Positions 35,437-44,426 of a stretch of DNA of 64,000 bases are shown one piece after another. Made by a program: the position numbers and the translations under genes. The notes beneath the pieces are model-generated. The model ran no database searches. It had not been told where the DNA came from and saw only the letters and a list, made by a program, of their open reading frames with translations. How positions within the stretch are numbered: the first letter of the stretch is position 1; each line of letters begins with the position of its first letter. Source of the stretch: Faucicola tetraodonis (GTDB lineage Bacteria > Pseudomonadota > Gammaproteobacteria > Pseudomonadales > Moraxellaceae); NCBI GenBank assembly GCA_032017425.1, contig DALZPW010000002.1. One strand, given 5' to 3'.

Positions 35437-36471
35437 CTAATCGTCATAGCCATTAGGGTTTTGGCTTTGCCAACGCCAGGTGTCAGCACACATACGCTCG
35501 ATATCAAACTCAGCTTGCCAGCCCAACAGACTCTTTGCTTTATCACTACTGGCATAACAGCTGGCAATGTCGCCAGGTCGTCTTGGCGCTATGCTATAAG
35601 GCACGGGTTGACCGGTGGTTTTGATAAAGGCATTGACCAATTGTAATACAGATGTTCCTTTACCTGTACCCAAGTTAATCGGCTCAAATCCGAGCTGGGT
35701 TTGCTGTTGCAAATACTGTAAAGCGGCGACATGCCCTTTTGCCAAATCGACCACATGGATATAATCTCGCACGCCTGTCCCATCCACGGTATCATAATCA
35801 TTGCCAAACACGCTTAATTGCGGCAGCTTACCCACTGCCACTTGGCTGACATACGGCATCAAATTATTGGGAATGCCATTGGGATTTTCACCTATGGTTC
35901 CGGTATGGTAGGCACCAATGGGATTAAAATAGCGCAGTGAAATTAATTGCCAGTGGTTATCTGATTTTGCCAAATCTTCAAGCATATGTTCAATCATCAG
36001 CTTGCTTTGCCCATACGGATTGGTCGCAGAACGCGGTGAGGATTCGACAATCGGCAAGGCTTCTGGGTCACCATACACGGTTGCTGATGACGAGAAAATC
36101 AAGTTTTTGACATTGGCTTGCGTCATCGCATCGAGTAGATTGAGCGTGCCTGCGACATTATTTTGATAATACCACAGTGGCTTGGCAACCGATTCACCGA
36201 CCGCCTTTAGCCCTGCAAAATGAATCACCGCAGTGAAGTCATGGGCAGCAAAGGTTTTGGCAAGCAGCTGTGTGTCCAAAATATCGCCTTCGATAAATTC
36301 AATGGACTGCCCCACAATTTGCTGGACGCGCGCCAGCGAGGCTGGACTACTATTGGATAAATTATCATACACCACGGGGGTGAATCCTGCAGCAATTAGC
36401 TCAATTAACGTATGTGAGCCGATATAGCCTGCACCGCCAGTCACTAAGATTTTTTTGCTTTGATTTATCAT
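35437..36471 (-). CDS. galE: UDP-glucose 4-epimerase
   Basis: Interconverts UDP-glucose and UDP-galactose, supplying sugar for LOS or capsule. Extended SDR, 344 residues: NAD motif TGGAGYIG (11-18), serine of the catalytic triad in FSSSATVYG (about S128-S129), Y153 and K157 in NPYGQSK. Last gene of the galU-pgi-[ugd-like]-galE operon, eight bases after the preceding stop. Confidence 0.95.
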   Translation of the reverse strand: MINQSKKILVTGGAGYIGSHTLIELIAAGFTPVVYDNLSNSSPASLARVQQIVGQSIEFIEGDILDTQLLAKTFAAHDFTAVIHFAGLKAVGESVAKPLWYYQNNVAGTLNLLDAMTQANVKNLIFSSSATVYGDPEALPIVESSPRSATNPYGQSKLMIEHMLEDLAKSDNHWQLISLRYFNPIGAYHTGTIGENPNGIPNNLMPYVSQVAVGKLPQLSVFGNDYDTVDGTGVRDYIHVVDLAKGHVAALQYLQQQTQLGFEPINLGTGKGTSVLQLVNAFIKTTGQPVPYSIAPRRPGDIASCYASSDKAKSLLGWQAEFDIERMCADTWRWQSQNPNGYDD

Positions 36472-36479
36472 TGTTTTGC

Positions 36480-37742
36480 CTATTTTTTACAGCCTATACC
36501 CGTATAAAAACCAACGAGCTGCTGAATTTGTGGTTCGGTTAACGTATTTTTTGCATCGAAAATGGGTAATGCAATGTTATTTAAGCGATTGATATCCGGC
36601 TTGATCGGTAGCGACCAGTTGACAATAAACAACGCTTGCACTTGCGTAAGCGGCGCATAGGCATCGTCGGTCAATGAAAACAGCGGATGATTACCGTATA
36701 ACTCTAACAATTCTTCTTTGGTATTGTTGGCATACACAATCGTCTTGATATTGTATGACCATAATAATTTAATCAGTGGATGAAACGCTGAATGGGTGGT
36801 GCGTCCGGTACCATTACGATAGCCTGAGCCCCAAATCATCACCGTTTTATTTTCGATAAAGCCATCAAAATATTGCCAAAATTCACGGAAAATCAGTTCT
36901 TTTTGGTCTTCATTAATGGATTTTACCGCCTCGAGCAACGACGTCTCCACTTGGTTATGCTTAAAACTATCAATCAAAAAATCCAATTCTAGGGGCAATG
37001 ACTTGCCACCAAATCCCCAACCTGCTTTGAGATAATCTTTACCAATGCGTTTATCAAGCCCAAGGATTTGCTCGACTTGTTTGATATTGACCTGTTCACT
37101 GGCGGCGAGACGCGCCATTTCATTCATGAAAGACAAGCGTGTTGCTAGCATTCCCATGATACTACTGCGCGCAAATTCTGCCGTTTTGATATCGGTAATA
37201 AAGTGCTTGTCACTTTTTTCAATAAAAAACAGCAAAATGTTGTTGTGCGCGCTACTGCCTTGCGTTTTTTCACCAATCAATGCCAAATCGGCTTGGAAAA
37301 AAGAACTAAAATTCGCCCCATCTTTCATAAAAATAAAGGGAAGATAATAAACCCAAGTAGTTGTCAATTTGCGGGCGAATTGTTCAATCTCACCAATGGC
37401 TTTGACACCGCTAATGATAATCTGGGTAGTGGGGTTAAAATGAAATGAGCCAAATTGGTCAAGCGCCTGCGCTGATACGCCATCGACAAACAACCAAATA
37501 TCATCTGCGTTGACATAGGCTGAAAAATCATGGGTTGGCAAAGGCTGGGTAACGATGTTGCCTTGAGATTGGTACAACTGCCACAGCAGCACCATCTGCC
37601 GATCAAACTGGTAATCATTCATGACCTGCTGAAGGCTATCGTCGTCGGTCAATAGCCTAACTTGGTATTGAAGGGTGGCAAGCAAAATACAAGCATTGAT
37701 TGATTCATTGGTACTGCCAATTACATATACAGTTTTTGTCAT
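36480..37742 (-). CDS. Degenerate UDP-glucose/GDP-mannose dehydrogenase-like protein
   Basis: 420-residue protein with the overall plan of a UDP-sugar dehydrogenase: an N-terminal Rossmann-like part, the helical middle (TRLSFMNEMARLAASEQVNIKQ, in pieces around 201-222), GFGGKSLP (243-250) and a C-terminal UDP-binding-like part (VMIWGSGYRNGTGRTTHSAF). Key residues are changed: the NAD motif GxGxxG is GSTNES (9-14), and the GFGGSCFPKD box reads GFGGKSLPLE, so the catalytic cysteine is replaced by serine (S248). An active oxidation is therefore unlikely. The frame is intact and sits in an operon with galU, pgi and galE, where Acinetobacter has an active ugd. Confidence 0.7.
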   Translation of the reverse strand: MTKTVYVIGSTNESINACILLATLQYQVRLLTDDDSLQQVMNDYQFDRQMVLLWQLYQSQGNIVTQPLPTHDFSAYVNADDIWLFVDGVSAQALDQFGSFHFNPTTQIIISGVKAIGEIEQFARKLTTTWVYYLPFIFMKDGANFSSFFQADLALIGEKTQGSSAHNNILLFFIEKSDKHFITDIKTAEFARSSIMGMLATRLSFMNEMARLAASEQVNIKQVEQILGLDKRIGKDYLKAGWGFGGKSLPLELDFLIDSFKHNQVETSLLEAVKSINEDQKELIFREFWQYFDGFIENKTVMIWGSGYRNGTGRTTHSAFHPLIKLLWSYNIKTIVYANNTKEELLELYGNHPLFSLTDDAYAPLTQVQALFIVNWSLPIKPDINRLNNIALPIFDAKNTLTEPQIQQLVGFYTGIGCKK

Positions 37743-37770
37743 TGTTTTCTTCTTTTATCCCTATCTATCA

Positions 37771-39417
37771 TTAGCTTGCAAAGGTTGTTTTAATGGTATT
37801 TAGCAACTGATTGGTTGAGCTATCAAATGGCTGCGCTTGTTGCGGCGATAATTCTTGCGTTGATACTAAGGCATCAAAGACGGCATTAGCCATCACTTTA
37901 CCCACTTCAACCCCCCACTGGTCAAATGGGTTAATCTGCCAAATGACTGACATAACAAATACTTTGTGCTCATACAGCGCAATCAATGACCCTAACGTTC
38001 TTGGGGTCAGCTGTTTAAGTAGAATGGTCGTTGACGGCTGATTGCCGCGATAATGTTTGAATTTATCCATACCACTATTGCTGTCTTTGATGGCGGCATT
38101 GCCAAACGCCAGCACTTGGCTTTGCGCTAAGCAGTTGGCAAGCGAAAGTCCATGCTGCTCAAGCAAGTTTTTATTGATTGTTTGGGCATCTGCGTAGCGT
38201 TTGATTGGGGCAATAAAATCACAACTGACTGCCTGTGTGCCCTGATGGAGCAACTGATAAAACGCATGCTGAGCATTGGAGCCAATATCACCCCACAAAA
38301 TCGGACAAGTACTGTAAGTCACTGCCTCACCTTGGCGATTAACAGATTTACCGTTACTCTCCATCTCAAGCTGGGTTAAGTAATTGGGGAAAAAAGATAA
38401 CCGACCATCATAAGGTAACACCGTATGGGCGTTAATGTGTAAAAACGTACTGTTCCAAACACCGAGTAGCCCTAACAACACAGGCATGTTTTGAGCAAAA
38501 TCGGCGGTAGCAAAATGCCGATCCATCGCATAGGCACCTGCTAGCAATTCATAAAAATTGTGCATGCCAATTTTTATGGCAATCGCCAGTCCAATCACCG
38601 ACCACATGGAGAATCGACCCCCAACCCAATCCCAGAGCATTAATTGGTTATCGACATGAATACCCCATTCTGACATCTTATCGGCTTTGGTAGAAATCCC
38701 AATAAAATGACGACGCAAAATAGTGGCTTTGTTATCATGACTGGCTAACAACCATGACATCGCCGTCTTGGCATTGGACAGCGTATCAATGGTGGAAAAT
38801 GATTTCGACGAGATAATAAACAGCGTGGTTTGCGGATTTAATACCTTGAGCAAACTATCGAGCTGGGTGCCATCCATATTGGAGACAAAATGTACACTGA
38901 TAGGGGTATCTGTCCATTCTTTTAATGCCGTTGTTGCCATCACTGGCCCTAGATCTGAGCCGCCGACGCCGATATTCACGACATCGGTGATTGCCTGACC
39001 AGAATAACCACGCCAGACCCCATTACGAATCCGCTCCACCAACTTTTCCGCTTTTTGTAAGCTGGTATGCACTTGCTCAATGACATTGATACCTTCGACC
39101 CAAACTTGCTCACCTTGCGGCTGTCTTAACGCGGTATGCAGTGCAGGGCGATGCTCAGTATCGTTCACGATTTCGCCTGTCATCAGCCGATGGATTTCTT
39201 GCGCTAACTCACGCTCATTTGCCAGTGTGATTAAATTACTGAGCACAGCCGCATCAATTTTTTGTTTACTAAAATCCATGATCATGTCGCATGCGGCAAC
39301 ACGGTACTGTAAGCCGCGATTGGATTGTTGGCTAAACAATTGATTAAGCGTGGCCATACTATCTGCTTGAGTAGACAGTGTTTGCCATGTACGATTCGCA
39401 CTTGTATCGGTTGACAT
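37771..39417 (-). CDS. pgi: Glucose-6-phosphate isomerase
   Basis: Interconverts glucose-6-P and fructose-6-P. 548 residues, the usual bacterial length. Signatures: VNIGVGGSDLGPVM, ISSKSFSTIDTLSNA, the catalytic-glutamate region NGKSVNRQGE (as in E. coli-type), and LYEHKVFVMSVIWQINPFDQWGVEVGK near the C-terminus, read in pieces. Second gene of the galU operon, 17 bases after galU. Confidence 0.97.
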   Translation of the reverse strand: MSTDTSANRTWQTLSTQADSMATLNQLFSQQSNRGLQYRVAACDMIMDFSKQKIDAAVLSNLITLANERELAQEIHRLMTGEIVNDTEHRPALHTALRQPQGEQVWVEGINVIEQVHTSLQKAEKLVERIRNGVWRGYSGQAITDVVNIGVGGSDLGPVMATTALKEWTDTPISVHFVSNMDGTQLDSLLKVLNPQTTLFIISSKSFSTIDTLSNAKTAMSWLLASHDNKATILRRHFIGISTKADKMSEWGIHVDNQLMLWDWVGGRFSMWSVIGLAIAIKIGMHNFYELLAGAYAMDRHFATADFAQNMPVLLGLLGVWNSTFLHINAHTVLPYDGRLSFFPNYLTQLEMESNGKSVNRQGEAVTYSTCPILWGDIGSNAQHAFYQLLHQGTQAVSCDFIAPIKRYADAQTINKNLLEQHGLSLANCLAQSQVLAFGNAAIKDSNSGMDKFKHYRGNQPSTTILLKQLTPRTLGSLIALYEHKVFVMSVIWQINPFDQWGVEVGKVMANAVFDALVSTQELSPQQAQPFDSSTNQLLNTIKTTFAS

Positions 39418-39434
39418 TCGCCTATGACCCTATA

Positions 39435-40322
39435 TTAATTTGCTGTATGTTGAAACGCTTCAATGCCCAATTGAGTGGCAAAGTAACCCACGGCTTGTAA
39501 GTAGCTATTCATGTCACCTGCATCAAAGCTGTTACCCACCATGCTAACCACATCTACCCCTTGCGTGCTAATAAGCGCATCAATGGCATCGGTCAACTGA
39601 ATTTCCCCACCCACACTTGGCTGCGTGTTCGCTAGATAATCAAAAATAGCATTATTAAACACATAGCGTCCAACGACAGCCAAATTAGAAGGCGCGTCCT
39701 CAGCTTTGGGTTTTTCCACAAAACCCGTCACAGCAAACGACTGGTTTTGTTCAGACTTTGCTACCATTTGTGTGCTGGCTAGCTTGGCAATACCATATTT
39801 AGAAATATCACTTTCTTTCACTGGATCAACCAATATCTGTGAATGCTGCTGCTTGGCAAACTGCTGTAGCATGTAGGCTAAATTCTGCTGAGTATAGTCA
39901 GTGTTATAGGGGTTCAAAATCACATCGGGTAATAGTACAGCAAATGGCTCATCACCTACAATGGCACGGGCTTGCAACACAGCATGCCCTAATCCTAACG
40001 GTTTGCCTTGGCGCACACTGGTAACCGTGACCCCTGCAGGTAGCCAGTTTAAACTATCTGCTAGCGCTGCTTTACCTTTACCCCGTAACTGGGTATCTAG
40101 CTCGCTATTGATGTCAAAATAGTTTTCAATGGCAGTTTTTTGCGCATGATTGACCAAAACAATATTGGTTAAACCTGCGGCAATCGCTTCTTCAACGACA
40201 TATTGAATGGCAGGCTTATTGCCAAGCGGTAGTAACTCTTTTGGCACTGCTTTTGATAGTGGTAACATACGCGTGCCAAACCCTGCCACAGGAATAACAG
40301 CGTGAGTGATTTTTTTCGACAT
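39435..40322 (-). CDS. galU: UTP--glucose-1-phosphate uridylyltransferase
   Basis: Makes UDP-glucose. 295 residues with the N-terminal nucleotidyltransferase loop VAGFGTRMLPLSKAVPKELL, then KPAIQYVVEEA and FVEKPKAEDAPSN. ATG at 40322 is chosen with GAGAG just upstream; an alternative TTG lies 12 bases earlier. First gene of the galU-pgi-[ugd-like]-galE operon; a good promoter candidate lies at 40359-40387. Confidence 0.95.
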   Translation of the reverse strand: MSKKITHAVIPVAGFGTRMLPLSKAVPKELLPLGNKPAIQYVVEEAIAAGLTNIVLVNHAQKTAIENYFDINSELDTQLRGKGKAALADSLNWLPAGVTVTSVRQGKPLGLGHAVLQARAIVGDEPFAVLLPDVILNPYNTDYTQQNLAYMLQQFAKQQHSQILVDPVKESDISKYGIAKLASTQMVAKSEQNQSFAVTGFVEKPKAEDAPSNLAVVGRYVFNNAIFDYLANTQPSVGGEIQLTDAIDALISTQGVDVVSMVGNSFDAGDMNSYLQAVGYFATQLGIEAFQHTAN

Positions 40323-40358
40323 AGTGACTCTCAATAAAACAAGTTGTTCAAATAGTTT

Positions 40359-40387
40359 ATATCAAGCTTAACATATTTTTATGGCAA
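40359..40387 (-). promoter_or_regulatory. Candidate promoter of the galU operon
   Basis: Minus-strand TTGCCA (40382-40387), 17 bp, TGATAT (40359-40364), about 37 bp before the galU ATG. Confidence 0.5.
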
Positions 40388-40480
40388 ATATTTTATCTGC
40401 CCGAATATTTTAAACGCATTATTAAAATTGATTGAGGGTGTTTTTCTCACACCAGCGTTTGCTAACACCAGCGGATAATA

Positions 40481-40513
40481 AAAAAGCAGATAAACCAATG
40501 ATTATCTGCTTTT
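40481..40513 (-). terminator. Rho-independent terminator after sucD
   Basis: AAAAAGCAGATA (40481-40492) pairs with TATCTGCTTTT (40503-40513); T run on the minus strand. It ends the TCA supercluster. Confidence 0.9.
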
Positions 40514-40535
40514 GATTAGCCAAAATAGCGGATGA

Positions 40536-41438
40536 TTACCAACCAGTGACTTCTTTTACTTTTTCACCGATTTTTGAAGGGTCACGGGTATAAGCAATAC
40601 CAGCCTCTTCAAAGGCTTTGAATTTTTCTTCCGCTGTACCTTTACCACCTGAGATAATCGCACCGGCATGTCCCATACGTTTACCTTTTGGTGCTGTGAC
40701 ACCTGCGATATAACCAATAACGGGTTTAGTCACGTGGTCTTTGACATATGCAGCCGCTTCTTCTTCAGCCGTACCACCGATTTCACCGATTAATACAATC
40801 GCTTCGGTTTGTGGGTCGTCTTGAAGCAATTTCAATGCGTCGATTTGGTTCATACCTGGGATTGGGTCACCACCGATACCGATACAGGTTGATTGACCAA
40901 AGCCAAGTTTAGTGGTTTGGGCAACCGCTTCATAAGTCAATGTACCAGAACGTGAGATGATACCGACTTTACCTTCTTGGTGGATATGACCTGGCATGAT
41001 ACCGATTTTGCATTTACCTGGGCTGATGACGCCTGGACAGTTTGGACCTACCATACGGATGATTTCTTCGCCCTTGGCTTGTAGGTCAGCGTTGACGTTT
41101 TCTAAGTAACGTTTGGCTTTTAGCATATCTAGGGTAGGTACGCCTTCGGTGATGACCACAATCAATTTTACGCCAGAGTTAATCGCTTCAACGATTGAGT
41201 CCAATACAAATGGTGCTGGTACAAAGATAACAGAGGCATTGGCACCCGTTGCTGTTACTGCTTCATCCATGGTATCGAATACTGGACGATCAAGGTGGGT
41301 TGTACCGCCTTTACCTGGGGTAACACCACCAACGATGTTGGTACCATAAGCAATTGATTGCTCTGAGTGTAGAGTACCGTTTTTACCTGTGAAACCTTGC
41401 ACTAATACTTTAGTGTCTTTTCCAACTAATACGCTCAT
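40536..41438 (-). CDS. sucD: Succinate--CoA ligase alpha subunit
   Basis: Alpha subunit of succinyl-CoA synthetase, carrying the phosphohistidine intermediate. 300 residues. CoA-binding N-terminal domain with QGFTGKNGTLHSEQ, the PNCPGVISPGKCKIGIMPG stretch, and the active-site histidine in MGHAGAIISGG. Last gene of the suc block, 87 bp after sucC. Confidence 0.97.
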   Translation of the reverse strand: MSVLVGKDTKVLVQGFTGKNGTLHSEQSIAYGTNIVGGVTPGKGGTTHLDRPVFDTMDEAVTATGANASVIFVPAPFVLDSIVEAINSGVKLIVVITEGVPTLDMLKAKRYLENVNADLQAKGEEIIRMVGPNCPGVISPGKCKIGIMPGHIHQEGKVGIISRSGTLTYEAVAQTTKLGFGQSTCIGIGGDPIPGMNQIDALKLLQDDPQTEAIVLIGEIGGTAEEEAAAYVKDHVTKPVIGYIAGVTAPKGKRMGHAGAIISGGKGTAEEKFKAFEEAGIAYTRDPSKIGEKVKEVTGW

Positions 41439-41525
41439 TGTTTTTCCTTTTACTTTTTATGTTTGATGTAAACGATTAACCAGTAGGGCACATAGCCCTA
41501 CTCGCTCATACCTATAATTTCTTAA

Positions 41526-42701
41526 TTAGGCATTATTAACCGCATCAACAATTTTTTGACCGGCTTCAGAAAGACCTTCAGCAGGAATTAATTTAAGACC
41601 TGAATCACGTAGGATTTGCGCACCTTTTTCAGCGTTGTTACCTTCAAGACGCACAACCACAGGTACGGTGACGTTGACTTCTTTTACCGCTTCGATAATC
41701 GCTTCAGCAATCATGTCACAACGTACGATACCACCGAAAATATTGATGAGTACGCCTTGGACTGATTTGTCTTCAAGAATCAATTTAAACGCTTCAACCA
41801 CACGTTCTTTGGTCGCACCGCCGCCTACGTCTAGGAAGTTAGCAGGTTGACCGCCATATAGTTTGATGATGTCCATGGTTGCCATCGCAAGACCGGCGCC
41901 ATTCACCATACAGCCGATGTTACCTTCAAGCGCAACATAGTTTAGGTCAAATTCTGAGGCTTTTAATTCACGCTCATTTTCTTGTGATTTGTCACGTTGT
42001 TCAGCGACTTTTGGTAGGCGATAAAGGGCATTTGAGTCGATGCCGATTTTGGCGTCAACACAGGCTAATTCGCCAGATTTACGAACCGCTAATGGATTGA
42101 TTTCAAACAACGCAAAGTCATTTTCCGTAAAGGCTTTATAAGCCCCTGTCATCAATTTGGCAAATTCGTTGATTTGTTTGTCTTTTAGACCCAGTTTGAA
42201 AGCGACTTCACGAGCTTGGCTAGGTTGTAAGCCCACCAGTGGGTCAACTTCTACTTTCAAGATTTTTTCTGGGGTTTCTTCGGCAACTTTTTCAATTTCA
42301 ACACCGCCTTCAGTTGACGCCATAAATACCACACGACGGGCTGAACGGTCTACGACTGCACCTAAGTACAATTCAGTTGCGATTGGGTACATGTCTTCGG
42401 CGATAAGTACGCTGTTAACAGGTTGACCGTTGGCGTCAGTTTGGTAAGTTACCAAGTTTTTACCAATTAATTCTTCAGCAATTTGTTTGGCTTCTTCACG
42501 CGTTTTAGCGATTTTTACGCCGCCCGCTTTACCACGGCCACCGGCATGTACTTGGGCTTTAACAACCACGGCACCGGCGTTGCCCGCCATTTTGTCAAAC
42601 GCTGCTGCGGCTTCGTCGCCATTTTTAGCGATGATACCTTCTTGTACGGGCAGTCCATAGCTTTTTAATAATTCTTTGGCTTGATACTCATGTAAATTCA
42701 T
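41526..42701 (-). CDS. sucC: Succinate--CoA ligase beta subunit
   Basis: Nucleotide-binding beta subunit of succinyl-CoA synthetase; ADP-grasp fold. 391 residues, near the usual 388. Starts MNLHEYQAKELL; the ATP-grasp segment HAGGRGKAGGVK and the C-terminal FLDVGGGATKE and NIFGGIVRCD motifs are clear. GAGAGGATAA-like sequence precedes the ATG. It is separated from lpd by 190 bp that contains a short tandem repeat. Confidence 0.97.
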   Translation of the reverse strand: MNLHEYQAKELLKSYGLPVQEGIIAKNGDEAAAAFDKMAGNAGAVVVKAQVHAGGRGKAGGVKIAKTREEAKQIAEELIGKNLVTYQTDANGQPVNSVLIAEDMYPIATELYLGAVVDRSARRVVFMASTEGGVEIEKVAEETPEKILKVEVDPLVGLQPSQAREVAFKLGLKDKQINEFAKLMTGAYKAFTENDFALFEINPLAVRKSGELACVDAKIGIDSNALYRLPKVAEQRDKSQENERELKASEFDLNYVALEGNIGCMVNGAGLAMATMDIIKLYGGQPANFLDVGGGATKERVVEAFKLILEDKSVQGVLINIFGGIVRCDMIAEAIIEAVKEVNVTVPVVVRLEGNNAEKGAQILRDSGLKLIPAEGLSEAGQKIVDAVNNA

Positions 42702-42842
42702 GAATTTATCCTCTCGGTTTTGGTTTACATTGTTTTAAAATTATTTTTGAATATTGTGGTCAACAGTGAGCTAACATGTTTGATAATCTAGTTAGCTCAC
42801 CTGCTTTATCCAAACTATTGACGCATAAACTAATTAGCCCAT

Positions 42843-42890
42843 TTACTTGTAAACTAAGTTACTTGTGAGTCAAGTTACTTGTGAACTAAG
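42843..42890 (-). repeat. 16-bp tandem repeat next to the lpd stop
   Basis: Units TTACTTGTAAACTAAG, TTACTTGTGAGTCAAG and TTACTTGTGAACTAAG at 42843, 42859 and 42875, abutting the lpd stop codon at 42891, whose own sequence starts like a fourth, diverged unit (TTATTTGCG). Confidence 0.9.
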
Positions 42891-44339
42891 TTATTTGCGC
42901 TTACGTTGAATCGCATGAATCGCACGACCATCCGCTGATAGCACCGCCTCGTGTACTGCTTCAGAAATGGTTGGGTGAGCAAACGTCATCAACTGCAAGT
43001 CTTCAATACTTGATACGAATTCCATCGCAATCATGCCTTGATGAACGATATCGCCTGCACCCGCTGATACGACATGCATACCCAATAAACGATCAGTTTT
43101 GGCATCGGCAACCACTTTGATGAAGCCTTGGCCTTCACCAGCAGCTAACGCACGGCCATTCGCAGCTAGGCTAAATTGACCTGTTTTGACTTCATGACCT
43201 TTCTCTTTGGCTTGTTCTTCAGTCAAGCCCACCCATGCAATTTCTGGGTGTGTGTAAATTACGCTAATAATGGTGTCATAATTGACTTGAACCTTTTCAC
43301 CATGAATACGTTCAACTGCCATCATGCCTTCTTCCATCGCTTTGTGCGCTAGCATTGGACCACGCACCAAGTCACCGATTGCATATACGCCATCAAGGTT
43401 GGTTTGACAGAAGTCATTTACCGCTACCAAACCACGTTCAGTAAGCTCTACCCCTGAATTTTCGCCAAGTAAGTTTTCTTTATAAGCACGGCGACCCACA
43501 CAAACGATGAGTTTATCGAAGGTTTCCTGTCCTGCTTGACCTTTAGCATCAAACGATACAAGTACCTTACCGTTTTCTACTTGAGCCTGAGTAACTTTGG
43601 TATCAATACGGATATCCATGCCTTGGGCTTTTAGTAGTTTTGCCGCTTCTTTGCTCACGGCTTTGTCCGCCGCTGCTAAAAATTCTGGCATGGCTTCAAA
43701 TACCACAACTTCACTACCTAAACGACGCCATACCGAACCCAGTTCAAGACCGATTACACCACCACCAATGACGCCTAGACGCGCAGGCACTTCGGTAAAG
43801 TCTAACGCACCGGTTGAATCAACGATATATTCGTTATCAATCGGGGCAACAGGGATATCAATAGGCACAGAACCAGAGGCCAAAATCACATTTTTAGCGG
43901 TAATAGTGGTAGGCGCAGAACCATCTAATGGAGTAAATTCAACTTGTTTATCCGCACCTTTACCATCAAGTAATTTACCTGTACCTTGTAGCCAATCAGC
44001 ACCGTTACCCTTTAACAATGCAGCCACACCACCGGTTAATTGTTTAACGATAGCGTCTTTACGACTTAACATTTTGCTGATGTCAATCGCCACTTCACCT
44101 GTGGTGATACCGTGGTCGGCTAAATCATGTTTTGTTGCTTCATAGCGATGTGAGCTGTCTAGTAATGCTTTTGAAGGAATACAACCGACGTTCAAACAGG
44201 TACCGCCTAACGCTGGCTCACCTTTATTAATACGTTTTTCGATACAAGCCACGCTCATACCTAATTGGCCTGCACGGATAGCTGCTTCATAACCACCAGG
44301 GCCACCACCGATAATTACCAAATCATAGCTTTCTTTCAT
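42891..44339 (-). CDS. lpd: Dihydrolipoyl dehydrogenase
   Basis: FAD-dependent E3 component of the 2-oxoglutarate (and possibly pyruvate) dehydrogenase complex. 482 residues. FAD motif GGGPGGYEAA (11-20), redox-active disulfide C48/C53 in GGTCLNVGCIPSK, NAD motif GGGVIGLELGS, and the C-terminal His-Glu pair in FAHPTISEAVHEA. ATG at 44339 is chosen with GGTGAAG upstream; a TTG 12 bases earlier is possible. A strong hairpin lies between sucB and lpd. Confidence 0.97.
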   Translation of the reverse strand: MKESYDLVIIGGGPGGYEAAIRAGQLGMSVACIEKRINKGEPALGGTCLNVGCIPSKALLDSSHRYEATKHDLADHGITTGEVAIDISKMLSRKDAIVKQLTGGVAALLKGNGADWLQGTGKLLDGKGADKQVEFTPLDGSAPTTITAKNVILASGSVPIDIPVAPIDNEYIVDSTGALDFTEVPARLGVIGGGVIGLELGSVWRRLGSEVVVFEAMPEFLAAADKAVSKEAAKLLKAQGMDIRIDTKVTQAQVENGKVLVSFDAKGQAGQETFDKLIVCVGRRAYKENLLGENSGVELTERGLVAVNDFCQTNLDGVYAIGDLVRGPMLAHKAMEEGMMAVERIHGEKVQVNYDTIISVIYTHPEIAWVGLTEEQAKEKGHEVKTGQFSLAANGRALAAGEGQGFIKVVADAKTDRLLGMHVVSAGAGDIVHQGMIAMEFVSSIEDLQLMTFAHPTISEAVHEAVLSADGRAIHAIQRKRK

Positions 44340-44384
44340 AATCTTCACCAAAAATTTGAATTGTTATTGTTAAAGTTGTTAAAC

Positions 44385-44425
44385 AAAAAAGCCTGTATCA
44401 ACCTTTGCCAATACAGGCTTTTTTT
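44385..44425 (-). terminator. Terminator/attenuator between sucB and lpd
   Basis: AAGCCTGTAT and ATACAGGCTT arms (about 44389-44398 and 44411-44420) with a 12-nt loop and T runs on both sides. It lies just after sucB, so it would reduce read-through into lpd-sucCD. Confidence 0.8.
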
Positions 44426-44426
44426 A

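Noticed and set aside
43597..44145. 182-codon frame antisense to lpd
   Set aside because: Shadow of lpd codon usage; Pro/Ser/Thr-rich product with no recognisable domain.
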